From contig JBATQE010000011.1 of NCBI GenBank assembly GCA_049291875.1, forward strand, positions 1 through 64,000: a stretch of DNA of 64,000 bases. Reading direction: 5' to 3'. A model generated the notes under the pieces. It saw nothing but the letters and a program-made list of their open reading frames with translations, had not been told where the DNA came from and did no database searches. This document shows, piece after piece, positions 42,286 through 50,888 of this stretch. Both the position numbers and the translations under genes were made by a program. Source of the DNA: CTSOIL-112 sp049291875. GTDB taxonomy: Bacteria > Pseudomonadota > Gammaproteobacteria > Burkholderiales > Burkholderiaceae. Every line of letters starts with the position of its first letter. The stretch's first letter is position 1.

Positions 42286-42575
42286 GTTCATCCTTCTGAT
42301 TCTGGCAATCGGTATGTTCGCTAACCACACCACATATGCCGTGCGCGAATGAATACCGTAACGGCGATATTGTACCCGAACGGCCTGTTTTGAAGAAGCT
42401 CTTGCGTTAAATTAAGCACGATCGCGCAGCGATTGGCTGCCATCACGCCCGCGCCTACACCGCTTTTTCAGGATCGCCCCAGAATTTATTGCGTTTAAAA
42501 TGTGATTTGTATCGAATAAACCCTGCCATTTGGTTACAATAAAGGCTCATCTTCTCAAAAAATCACAGGTGTCCT

Positions 42576-43772
42576 ATGAAATTACTTCAAACAAGCGGTT
42601 TGATTGTGGCCTGCGCCAGCCTTTTTGCCTGCGCCTCTCCGATCAAAAATATGTCACCTCATGAGGCCATCCAATTTGGCAACAACCAGTTTTACGAAAT
42701 GCCCAGCTACCGCATGGACATGAGCAGTAAAGTGGTCAATATGGGCTTGGTTGGCAACGCAGGAGAAGACGCCGAAAAAAGTAACGAAGCCTTCAATAAA
42801 TACCTGAACTTTTTCAGCAAAAAATTTGTCTTTAACGGTGTTGGCGTATTTGACATCGCGAACGATCAATACCAAATCATCCCCGAATACGGCTACGAAG
42901 CCAAAAATGTCAACGCACGCATTCGCTTCCCCATCGTTTTGGATCGTAAAGCCAAAGCCCTGTACGCCGATCTGAGCGCACTGGATGGGATCGTCACCAA
43001 TTTGGACAACGCGGGTAAATACTCACGCTTTGACCTATCCAAACTGCCGATTGCCGAAGGTGCAGATAAAAAGCTGGTGGACGTCATGCGCAAATACACC
43101 AAGCTCGTATTCGACAAAGTACCCACCGAGGCCATCAGCGAGCAGCCGTTAAGCGCAGAAGATCGCAAAGTGAACGCCGTGCGCAAATTACAATTAGCCC
43201 TCAAGCCGACAGATCAGCTCGCACTCTACCCGGAGATGCTCAATGAGATGGCCGCGATTGTATTTCCCAATCCAGACAAAAACCAAGAGGGCTTCAAGCA
43301 AGATACGGACAAACTCAGCCAAGAGATGAGCAAGCTGTTCTCCCCCGAGTCTCGCGACGTCTACACCATCGCATTCAATCGCGCCGGGCAAATTGTATCG
43401 ATGAAAGCGGATTCCAACTACATCATCAATCCAAAAATTAATGAACACAAGCATGACGAACTGAATTCATCTGCCGAAACAAACAATCCACCTAAAGACG
43501 GCTTTCAGCTTCATTTCGTCACCGACATGATCATCAGCGACATAGGCAAAGCCAAACTGATCGACCCACCCACCGCGGAAAATAGCGTGGATGGAATGGA
43601 AAATTTCAAACAAAGTCCGTTTGGTAAATCGTTCTTGGGTAAATACAACGACAATGCAGGTAACGAGACTTGGCAAAACAGCGATGTGGCTGTGGTGGAT
43701 GCTGCTACTTCCGCCTCACCAGCCAAACCCGCGAAAAAAGCGAGCAAATCCAACAAGCAGAAACGTCGCTAA
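42576..43772 (+). CDS. Lipoprotein of unknown function
   Basis: A 398-residue product with signal MKLLQTSGLIVACASLFAC and lipidated Cys at 19. The mature protein is mixed alpha/beta with no motif I recognise; it contains GVGVFDIANDQYQIIPEYG and PIVLDRKAKALYADLSALDG, and ends in a Lys/Ser/Ala tail (PAKPAKKASKSNKQKRR) that resembles the basic tail of the MltD-like protein at 33081. It lies alone, ends with a terminator, and faces two other small envelope genes. Confidence 0.75.
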   Translation: MKLLQTSGLIVACASLFACASPIKNMSPHEAIQFGNNQFYEMPSYRMDMSSKVVNMGLVGNAGEDAEKSNEAFNKYLNFFSKKFVFNGVGVFDIANDQYQIIPEYGYEAKNVNARIRFPIVLDRKAKALYADLSALDGIVTNLDNAGKYSRFDLSKLPIAEGADKKLVDVMRKYTKLVFDKVPTEAISEQPLSAEDRKVNAVRKLQLALKPTDQLALYPEMLNEMAAIVFPNPDKNQEGFKQDTDKLSQEMSKLFSPESRDVYTIAFNRAGQIVSMKADSNYIINPKINEHKHDELNSSAETNNPPKDGFQLHFVTDMIISDIGKAKLIDPPTAENSVDGMENFKQSPFGKSFLGKYNDNAGNETWQNSDVAVVDAATSASPAKPAKKASKSNKQKRR

Positions 43773-43795
43773 TGTGACATTACCTTGCAAGTATT

Positions 43796-43821
43796 AAAAA
43801 GGGCGCCGATGGCGCCCTTTT
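43796..43821. terminator. Bidirectional intrinsic terminator
   Basis: AAAAA, GGGCGCC-GAT-GGCGCCC (43801-43817), TTTT. It separates convergent genes ending at 43772 (+) and 43866 (-). Confidence 0.9.
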
Positions 43822-43865
43822 GTTATGGATAAATCATTCATGCGTGATGAGTGATGAATCAAACC

Positions 43866-44234
43866 TCAATGCCACAGATAATACGCCGCGCTACAGGTCA
43901 GTGCCGAATTTTTGACCTCCGTGCGTTCAAACATTTTCTCGCCGACCGCTTGCAGATTTTGCCGCTGGCGCATTTGGCGAATCAGCTCCTCGCGTTCTCT
44001 ACTGGAGAGGACGTTGAGCATATCACGCGCCACGCAGCGACAGCTAAATTGCAATTGATCCGGCGCCATTTTCAGCGAGGAAATGTAGCGATTGCTCGGC
44101 GCTTGCGCCACGCAGGTTTGCGTGGCCAATCCGATCCAAGTGGATGTGCTTTCATCCGCCCGTGCAGGAGCGGATGCAGTCAACAGCACCAGCGCACCGA
44201 TGCTTGCAAGGATGCGTGAAAAACGTCGGATCAT
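43866..44234 (-). CDS. Small secreted protein of unknown function
   Basis: From the ATG at 44234 the 122-residue product has a signal peptide ending PARA before DEST. The mature part of about 96 residues holds four cysteines (TCVAQ, SCRC, TCSAAYY), so disulfides in the periplasm are likely. LSSREREELIRQMRQRQNLQAVGEKMF is amphipathic. No family recognised. An alternative start at 44273 would reach into the spacer of the next gene. It follows the DUF2799 gene on the same strand. Confidence 0.65.
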   Translation of the reverse strand: MIRRFSRILASIGALVLLTASAPARADESTSTWIGLATQTCVAQAPSNRYISSLKMAPDQLQFSCRCVARDMLNVLSSREREELIRQMRQRQNLQAVGEKMFERTEVKNSALTCSAAYYLWH

Positions 44235-44279
44235 ATCCGCCCGAGCATTCGTGCCATTCACACCGTTCACCATGGGCGC

Positions 44280-44774
44280 TCACCAACCCATGTAGCCACG
44301 AAAATGCGAGCGCGGGTAAGGCCCGTACCAAAACGGGTCATGCGGCCAGAAAAATGGATTGTAGTAATACGGGTCATAGTAGTACACCGGCTGCGGATTC
44401 GCATCGCGGTATTGTTTCAACGCGTACAAATACTCTTTGAGAAATGGCGCCTCGACCTCTTTCGGACACACGCCGAGGTATTCTTGTCCCAGCAAGCCAA
44501 CACGTTCGCCATTGGCCGGTGTGCAGTATTCGGCCAAACCTTTTTGGTAGGCTTTCAGGTAGTCGTTTTTAAAGCGCGATACGTCGCTGATACTGCCCGC
44601 GCGTTTGCCGGACTGACAAGTTGAGAGCAGTTGATCGACACTGCGCGTGGTCAATCCTTTTTGCCCATCGGCGTAGCCTTGTGCCTGCGGATCAACGCTT
44701 TGGCATTGCTCACGCGTCATACTCGCGCAGCCGCTCATCAGCAATACCACCATCAAAGCCCATGCGTATTTCAT
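44280..44774 (-). CDS. DUF2799-family lipoprotein
   Basis: A 164-residue lipoprotein with signal MKYAWALMVVLLMSGC (Cys16). The repeated pattern GYADGQKGLTTRSVDQLLSTC, SRFKNDYLKAYQKGLAEYCTPANGERVGLLGQEYLGVCP is the DUF2799 signature. The C terminus is rich in Tyr, Pro, Phe and Trp (YYYDPYYYNPFFWPHDPFW), a likely unstructured aromatic tail. Function unknown. Co-transcription with the small secreted protein downstream is likely. Confidence 0.85.
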   Translation of the reverse strand: MKYAWALMVVLLMSGCASMTREQCQSVDPQAQGYADGQKGLTTRSVDQLLSTCQSGKRAGSISDVSRFKNDYLKAYQKGLAEYCTPANGERVGLLGQEYLGVCPKEVEAPFLKEYLYALKQYRDANPQPVYYYDPYYYNPFFWPHDPFWYGPYPRSHFRGYMGW

Positions 44775-44809
44775 CGTTTTCTCCCAATGAGAAGCTACTT
44801 TGCCTATGA

Positions 44810-47125
44810 CTATTCCATGCGGTTCGGTGCCAGAATTTCACGCGAACCGTTACTCTGCATCGGTGATACCACACCGCTGCGCTCCATTTGTTCGAGCAAT
44901 CGCGCCGAGCGGTTGTAGCCGATGCGAAATTCGCGCTGAACCGAGGAAATCGAGGCTTTTTTAGTCCGCAGGATGAAGGACACCGCTTGATCGTACAATG
45001 GATCGGCTTCGCCATCGCCATCCTCGCCGCCTTCTCCGTCTGCACCCGCGCCTCCTGTTAAAACGTCTTCGATGTAGTTTGGTTGACCATTTTCGCGCAA
45101 GAATTCGGCCACGCGAATCACCTCATCGTCCGAGGCAAACGCGCCGTGTACGCGCACCGGCAGCCCCGTTCCGGGTGCGAGATAAAGCATATCACCCTGT
45201 CCGAGCAAGGCTTCTGCGCCCTGCTGATCGAGAATCGTGCGCGAGTCGATTTTGCTGGAGACTTGGAATGCCACGCGCGTCGGTACGTTCGCCTTAATCA
45301 AGCCGGTGATGACGTCCACGCTCGGGCGCTGCGTCGCTAAGATCAAATGAATACCGGCAGCGCGAGCTTTTTGCGCAATACGCGCGATCAATTCCTCCAC
45401 CTTTTTCCCGACCACCATCATCAGATCGGCCAACTCGTCAATCACGACGACGATCATCGGCAGTTTGTCCAACGGCTCGGGATCGTCCGGCGTCAAACTG
45501 AACGGATTCGGAATGTTTTCACCTTTGGCGCGCGCTTCGTCAATTTTTTTGTTGTAACCCGCCAAATTGCGTGCGCCGAGCGTACTCATGAGTTTATAGC
45601 GCCGCTCCATCTCGCCGACCGTCCAATTGAGCGCGTGTCCCGCTTGACGCATATCAGTCACAACCGGACAGAGCAGGTGCGGAATGCCCTCGTATACGCT
45701 CATTTCCAACATTTTCGGGTCAATCAAAATCAGGCGAACTTGCTCCGGTGTCGCACGATACAGCAGTGACAAGATCATGGTGTTGATCCCGACCGACTTA
45801 CCCGAGCCGGTGGTACCGGCCACCAGCAAATGCGGCATTTTCGCCAAATCGGCCACCATCGGATTGCCGCCGATGTCTTTACCCAGCGCGACGGTGAGTA
45901 GCGAATGCGCCTCGTGGTAAATTTGCGAACCAATGATTTCGGACAGGCGCACGATTTGGCGCTTCGGATTCGGCAACTCCAGCGCCATGAAGTTTTTGCC
46001 CGGAATGGTTTCGACCACACGGATGGACACCAGCGCGAGCGAACGCGCCAAATCCTTGGACAAATTCACAATCTGGCTGCCCTTCACACCGGTCGCCGGC
46101 TCGATTTCGTAACGTGTCACCACTGGCCCCGGATAGGCCGCCACGACCTGTACCTCAACGCCAAAATCGCGCAATTTTTTCTCAATCAGGCGCGAATTAA
46201 ATTCCAGCGTATCGTGCGCCACAGTTTCTTGATTGCGATCGGCCGGATCGAGCAACGCCAATTCCGGCAAGGATTTGTCCGCCATTTCGTTGAACAGCGG
46301 TACTTGTTTTTCCTTCTGACGGCGTTGAGATTGCACCACCGGCGGCGCTGGCGGCTCGATATGCACCGGGACGGTTTTCTCGACGCGCTGTTTTTCCTGC
46401 GCCAATTCACGCTCGCGCACCGCGACCAGCGCCTCGCCGACTTTCTCATCCTTTTTCGCGTCAAAATAGCCGAGCAATTTCATGACCGACAACTCCAGCA
46501 CCGTACCGACACGCTCAAACACCGACAGCCACGAGAAATTAAAAAACCAGCTCAAGCCCGCGCAAAAAAGCACCACCAGCAGCAAGGTCGTGAAAATTTG
46601 CCCCAGAACCGAATTCAAGCCTTTCGCGATCATCTCACCGAGCACGCCACCGTGATCATAGGGCAAAGGAATCGCCCAGCCAACGGTGTGCAAATATTCC
46701 AACCCCACACTGCTCAACAACACCACGGCAAAGCCCAAACGAAACAGCAACGTATCGCGCTTTTCCTGCTCCGTTTTCACCAAAGCCGCGCGCTCCTGCG
46801 GCGTGTACAAACTCAAACGCAGAAAACGCCGCACGCCACGATAGATCACCCAGCCGCACAGCAGCACCCACCAATACGCCGACAGGCCAAACACATACAA
46901 CAAAGTCGCCGATACCCACGCACCCAAGCTGCCGACCCAGTTGTGAACCTCCTTCACATCCGAACCCGCGTGGAAAAACGACGGATCGCGCGGATCAAAG
47001 CTAACCAGCATACTCAGCAAAGCCAAGCCCAACAAGGCCAAAACAATCCATTTAGCCTCGCGGAACAACTGCTGTGTGCGCTCAGAAAACGACGAACTTT
47101 TTAAAACTTCAGGGGTAGTGCCCAT
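44810..47125 (-). CDS. ftsK: DNA translocase FtsK
   Basis: FtsK pumps chromosome ends through the division septum and activates XerCD at dif. The 771-residue protein has four membrane segments in the first 200 residues, a short linker (about 225-300) instead of the very long one of E. coli, and the RecA-like motor. Walker A is AGTTGSGKSVG (about 436-446); LILIDPKMLEMSVYEGIPHLL and IVVVIDELADLMM follow. The C-terminal gamma winged helix, DPLYDQAVSFILRTKKASISSVQREFRIGYNRSARLLEQME, reads KOPS sites. I start at the ATG at 47125 with AGG upstream; a TTG gives five more residues. Confidence 0.96.
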   Translation of the reverse strand: MGTTPEVLKSSSFSERTQQLFREAKWIVLALLGLALLSMLVSFDPRDPSFFHAGSDVKEVHNWVGSLGAWVSATLLYVFGLSAYWWVLLCGWVIYRGVRRFLRLSLYTPQERAALVKTEQEKRDTLLFRLGFAVVLLSSVGLEYLHTVGWAIPLPYDHGGVLGEMIAKGLNSVLGQIFTTLLLVVLFCAGLSWFFNFSWLSVFERVGTVLELSVMKLLGYFDAKKDEKVGEALVAVRERELAQEKQRVEKTVPVHIEPPAPPVVQSQRRQKEKQVPLFNEMADKSLPELALLDPADRNQETVAHDTLEFNSRLIEKKLRDFGVEVQVVAAYPGPVVTRYEIEPATGVKGSQIVNLSKDLARSLALVSIRVVETIPGKNFMALELPNPKRQIVRLSEIIGSQIYHEAHSLLTVALGKDIGGNPMVADLAKMPHLLVAGTTGSGKSVGINTMILSLLYRATPEQVRLILIDPKMLEMSVYEGIPHLLCPVVTDMRQAGHALNWTVGEMERRYKLMSTLGARNLAGYNKKIDEARAKGENIPNPFSLTPDDPEPLDKLPMIVVVIDELADLMMVVGKKVEELIARIAQKARAAGIHLILATQRPSVDVITGLIKANVPTRVAFQVSSKIDSRTILDQQGAEALLGQGDMLYLAPGTGLPVRVHGAFASDDEVIRVAEFLRENGQPNYIEDVLTGGAGADGEGGEDGDGEADPLYDQAVSFILRTKKASISSVQREFRIGYNRSARLLEQMERSGVVSPMQSNGSREILAPNRME

Positions 47126-47283
47126 GTGATACCTATTCAAACAAGTGCCGACCCGTCACACAGACGAGGTCAAAAAATTCAATGCCTGATATTCTAACGT
47201 GCTACGGTAAAAATCGCACGGAAAATACTGATTTGATTGACATTTATTTTTCAATCGATCGACTCTGCCAAATATTATTCGAT

Positions 47284-47313
47284 AAAAAAGCCCAAACACG
47301 GTTTGGGCTTTTT
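47284..47313. terminator. Intrinsic terminator of lysA
   Basis: AGCCCAAAC-acg-GTTTGGGCT (47289-47309) with A-run before and T-run after. It acts at the end of lysA on the minus strand and sits upstream of ftsK. Confidence 0.9.
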
Positions 47314-47339
47314 AAATCGCACGTCACATCGGTTCAATA

Positions 47340-48614
47340 TTACATTTCATGTGCCCACAACTCTTCCAAATGCTCACGCCGACGAATCACCCGCGCATCC
47401 GCGCCATCAACCAACACCTCAGCCGCACGCGCGCGCGTGTTGTAGTTTGAACTCATGCTAAAGCCATACGCACCCGCAGACAGCACCGCCAGCACATCGC
47501 CCTGCTTCACCTTCAGTGCCCGATCATGCGCCAGCCAATCACCCGACTCGCATACCGGTCCGACCACATCGTACACTTGCGCATCAACGTCATCGTGCTG
47601 CGTGCAATTTTCCACACCAACCCACGCCTGATATAGCGTCGGACGGATGAAATCATTCATGCCCGCATCAACGATGGCAAAATTTTTGTCGTCGTTGTGT
47701 TTGAGGTATTCCACTTGAGTCAGCAACACACACGAATTTGCCACCACCGAACGACCCGGTTCAAACAGCAAATCATGCGTAAAGCCCGCGTCGCTCAGCC
47801 CTTTGAGCGACTGCTCAATTAACTCGCGCGGCGCCGGTGGCGTTTCGTCGCGATAACGCACGCCCAATCCACCACCCAAATCAATGTGTTTTAACTCAAT
47901 GCCCTGCGCGCGTAACTGGCGCACCAGCTCAAATAAGCGCTTTTGCGCATCGAAAAACGGCGACAGTTCAGTGATTTGCGAACCGATGTGGTAGTCAATG
48001 CCGATCACCTCCAAACCCGGCAAACTGGCCGCGCGCTGATACACCGCGAGCGCATCGGTGTGCGCCACGCCGAACTTATTCGCCTTCAGACCGGTGGAAA
48101 TATACGGATGCGTTTTCGGATCCACGTCGGGATTCACGCGCAAGGACACCGGTGCGCGTTTGCCCATGCGCAGGGCGATTTCGTTGATGCGCTCCAATTC
48201 GGGCGCGGATTCTGCGTTGAAACAAAAAATGCCCTGCTCCAGCGCAAACGTGATTTCACGTTCCGACTTGGCCACACCCGAGAACACCACACGATTAGCC
48301 GGCGCACCCGCCGCCAAAGCGCGCGCGATTTCACCCTCGGACACGGTGTCGAAAAATGCTCCGCGCTCGGCGAACAGACGCAAAACGCTCAAATTCGAGC
48401 ACGCCTTGACCGCATAGCACACATGAATGTTACGTTCATCCGTCGGGTACTGCCACGCCGCCCAGTCTGCCAACAACTGCGCCTGCGAATAAACGTACAA
48501 CGGCGTGCCAAAACGCTTGGCCAAATCATTCAACGCGGTATTTTCTAAAAACAACTGCGTCCCGCTCTCGGTGGGACGCAAGGACAATTCACTCACAGGA
48601 TACGACGCACTCAT
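47340..48614 (-). CDS. lysA: Diaminopimelate decarboxylase
   Basis: LysA makes lysine from meso-diaminopimelate with pyridoxal phosphate. From the ATG at 48614 (424 residues) the cofactor lysine is Lys70 in CYAVKACSNLSVLR; GIDYHIGSQI, LDLGGGLGVRY, LFEPGRSVVANS and GPVCESGDWLAHDR are the alanine-racemase-fold and active-site motifs. The frame extends 14 codons upstream without family support; a purine-rich GAGAGAAAG precedes the chosen ATG. It follows lptM closely, a conserved pair. Confidence 0.96.
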   Translation of the reverse strand: MSASYPVSELSLRPTESGTQLFLENTALNDLAKRFGTPLYVYSQAQLLADWAAWQYPTDERNIHVCYAVKACSNLSVLRLFAERGAFFDTVSEGEIARALAAGAPANRVVFSGVAKSEREITFALEQGIFCFNAESAPELERINEIALRMGKRAPVSLRVNPDVDPKTHPYISTGLKANKFGVAHTDALAVYQRAASLPGLEVIGIDYHIGSQITELSPFFDAQKRLFELVRQLRAQGIELKHIDLGGGLGVRYRDETPPAPRELIEQSLKGLSDAGFTHDLLFEPGRSVVANSCVLLTQVEYLKHNDDKNFAIVDAGMNDFIRPTLYQAWVGVENCTQHDDVDAQVYDVVGPVCESGDWLAHDRALKVKQGDVLAVLSAGAYGFSMSSNYNTRARAAEVLVDGADARVIRRREHLEELWAHEM

Positions 48615-48661
48615 TGATAACTTTCTCTCAAACAATATCAAACCAACAACATCCATTCAAA

Positions 48662-48871
48662 TTACTTTTTCACACCCATGCCCGACTCATCGACCGGCGC
48701 AACCGTGGTTGACCCGCTGATTTTGGTCTGCTCCAGCGGCGGCTGTGCGGACACCGACGTCGGCGGCATAACCAACGGCCCTTTGAAACCGCACGCACTC
48801 ACGCACGCACTCGCTACGCCCAGCACCGCCGCCATTTTCATCACCGCCCGCAAAGTCAAAGCCCGATTCAT
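48662..48871 (-). CDS. lptM: LptM, LPS transport assembly lipoprotein
   Basis: A 69-residue lipoprotein. The signal ends VSACGFKGPLVMPP, and CGxKGPLxxP is the LptM (YifL) signature that mimics LPS in the LptD-LptE translocon and helps its disulfide maturation. The residual tail is Pro/Thr-rich. It lies just upstream of lysA and divergent from cyaY with about 40 bp between the starts, the order known in many proteobacteria. Earlier ATGs in frame lack the signal. Confidence 0.9.
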   Translation of the reverse strand: MNRALTLRAVMKMAAVLGVASACVSACGFKGPLVMPPTSVSAQPPLEQTKISGSTTVAPVDESGMGVKK

Positions 48872-48911
48872 ATATAATCCGTCCGTAGATTTAATCATGG
48901 AAAGCGCTATT

Positions 48912-49205
48912 ATGACCGAAACCGAATACTTGCAACAGGCAAAACGCCTGTTTGATGCCATCCTGTCGCACATTGAGGACACGCACGACGATTTGGAAAC
49001 CCAAGCGCACGGCGCCGTACTGGAAATCGAAAACGACGACGGGCAAAAAGTCATCATCAATCAGCAAGCAGCCATGCAAGAGGTATGGCTCGCCTCACGC
49101 GTGGGCGGCTATCATTTCAAGTTTGAGAACGACGCGTGGGTCAATACCCGCGATGGGCGGGATTTTTGGGATTATTTGGCAGAGGCGGTGGAAGGTTTGG
49201 AATAA
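48912..49205 (+). CDS. cyaY: Frataxin-like iron-binding protein CyaY
   Basis: CyaY modulates iron-sulfur cluster assembly through IscS. The 97-residue acidic protein shows YLQQAKRLFDAILSHIEDTHDDLETQ, then GAVLEIENDDGQKVIINQQAAMQEVWLASRVGGYHF and DGRDFWDYLAEAVE, matching the family throughout. GGAAAG lies before the ATG at 48912; an ATG at 48897 contains that site. It is divergent from lptM. Confidence 0.93.
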   Translation: MTETEYLQQAKRLFDAILSHIEDTHDDLETQAHGAVLEIENDDGQKVIINQQAAMQEVWLASRVGGYHFKFENDAWVNTRDGRDFWDYLAEAVEGLE

Positions 49206-49257
49206 TCAACATAGAACAAGGTAGCACCCGAAATCTATCATGATGTCGATTTTAGTA

Positions 49258-49280
49258 GGGGCGGGTTTCAAACCCGCCCC
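49258..49280. repeat. Dispersed palindromic repeat, copy 2
   Basis: GGGGCGGGTTT, one base, and the exact complement AAACCCGCCCC. Same core as the copy at 5490-5510 and again just after a gene end (cyaY) in a convergent region. Preceded by GTA and followed by TGCG. Confidence 0.85.
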
Positions 49281-49307
49281 TGCGTATCTATTACTATTCG
49301 CAAACAC

Positions 49308-50507
49308 TTATTTTTCAGGTCTCGCCTCACCCACCGTCATATCGACATTCTGACTGCGTCCTTCGCGCCAGACTTCGAGTTGCAGGCGTGTTCCGGGTTT
49401 GCTCTCGCCAATGTAGCGCGCGAAATCGCGGATGGACTCAACGACTGCACCATTGATTTTGGTGACGACATCTCCGGTTTGCAATCCCGCTTGCGCCGCT
49501 GGCGAACCGGCTTCAATCTGCGCAATCACGACGCCTTGGGCTTTGCTCAGGCCGAGTTCTTTGGCCATTTCTTCGGTCACAGGTTGAATGCTGACGCCGA
49601 CGCGACCGCGCTCAACCTTGCCTTTGGTGCGCAGTTGTTCGGCCACTTGCAGCGCATCGTTGATCGGAATGGCGAGGGCAATGCCTGAAAACGCGCCGCT
49701 CGGGGTAAGGATTTGTGAGTTGATGCCGACCACTTCGCCGGACATATTGACCAGCGGGCCGCCAGAGTTGCCCGGATTGACCGCCGCGTCGGTCTGGATG
49801 AAGGATAGATAATCACCGGTATCGCGATTGATCGCGCTGACTACGCCGGCGGTGATGGTGTTTTTCAGGCCAAACGGTGAACCGGCTGCCACGACCCATT
49901 CGCCGACTTTGAGTTTGTTGGAGTCAGCCATACGCAGGAAGGGTAAATTGGTCGCGTCGATTTTGAGCAATGCGACATCGGTGCGCGCATCGCTGCCGAT
50001 GACTTGGGCTTTGAATTCGCGGTTGTCCGGCAGGGCAACGGTGATGCTGCTCGCGCCATTGATGACGTGGTGGTTGGTCAAAACGTAGCCGTCCTGCGAG
50101 GTGATGAAGCCGGAGCCTTGTCCCGCTTCGCGCTCGGTCGGCGCATTGCCGCCTGCGTTGGGCGCGGCACGGCCACTGCAGCCGGGTAAGTCTGGCCAGA
50201 TCATGCAAATGGGATGGCCGCGCAAATCCATGCCTTGCTGCGCGGATACTTTTTCACTGACGCGAATATTGACCACGGCGGGTGAAACGTAGTCCACCAA
50301 TTTGGTAAAGTCCGGCAAGCCCGTAACCAGCGGCGCGCCCTGTTGCGTCGGCGCCGGCGTATGGATGGGCGACTCTTGCGGCTTGACCGCTGCCGTGTTG
50401 TTCTCCTGCGCGTGACAGCCGACCAATGCGCCACTGAGCGCAAACAGCAGGGATGGCAGCAGCCAATACCGCTTGCCGATACGGGAAAATAGGTGATGAC
50501 GATTCAT
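49308..50507 (-). CDS. HtrA-family serine protease with lipoprotein signal and single PDZ domain
   Basis: A 399-residue envelope protease. The triad is His147 (VLTNHHVING), Asp177 (ARTDVALLKI) and Ser248 (NPGNSGGPL). One PDZ domain follows (about 300-390, with GVVIAQIEAGSPAAQAGLQTGDVVTKING). DegP and MucD have two PDZ domains and DegS one, so length and layout resemble DegS, but the N terminus is a lipoprotein signal (LSGALVGCHAQ, Cys31) rather than a membrane anchor. A Cys/Pro-rich insert (HPICMIWPDLPGCSG) sits in the loop before the catalytic His and may form a disulfide. It could cut a RseA-like anti-sigma factor or act in quality control; neither can be shown here. Confidence 0.9.
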   Translation of the reverse strand: MNRHHLFSRIGKRYWLLPSLLFALSGALVGCHAQENNTAAVKPQESPIHTPAPTQQGAPLVTGLPDFTKLVDYVSPAVVNIRVSEKVSAQQGMDLRGHPICMIWPDLPGCSGRAAPNAGGNAPTEREAGQGSGFITSQDGYVLTNHHVINGASSITVALPDNREFKAQVIGSDARTDVALLKIDATNLPFLRMADSNKLKVGEWVVAAGSPFGLKNTITAGVVSAINRDTGDYLSFIQTDAAVNPGNSGGPLVNMSGEVVGINSQILTPSGAFSGIALAIPINDALQVAEQLRTKGKVERGRVGVSIQPVTEEMAKELGLSKAQGVVIAQIEAGSPAAQAGLQTGDVVTKINGAVVESIRDFARYIGESKPGTRLQLEVWREGRSQNVDMTVGEARPEK

Positions 50508-50888
50508 GGGGCAATCCTTTGGATATACAAGAAAACTTTGAACATGCGAGAAAAGTATAGTCTATTCTTTGTCAGAATGAGCCAACCGCGACGCATTATC
50601 AATAACGCTTTTGAATTAAATATGGACGAGCCGCGTAGAAACAAGGTTATACGAAAATTGGGGCGGATAAAAACGTGATTTTTAGCATTGATTGGACAAT
50701 AGCGCACCGCTCAGGTGCATTTTCAGCCAATATTTGAGAAAACCGGGCATTTTGCGCACGTCTTTATATCTTTTGGTGCAAACGATTCTTTACTTTAAAC
50801 ATCAGCCTGTGCATAATCGGCTCTGGCAAAAAGTCAAATCATTTTGCCGCACCATAATGACCATAAAACAGACAACGAGAGGCTGATC
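50508..50888. other. Intergenic region between divergent HtrA and ATP-grasp genes
   Basis: This 381-bp stretch holds no gene I can support. Short open frames on both strands lack ribosome sites and family likeness. It is AT-rich, contains several possible -10 hexamers, and must hold the promoters of both flanking transcription units. AGAGG appears seven bases before the ATG at 50889. Confidence 0.6.

Noticed and set aside
50493..50678. Small genes in the HtrA / ATP-grasp gap
   Set aside because: Frames are short, AT-rich, without ribosome sites, and one overlaps the HtrA start.
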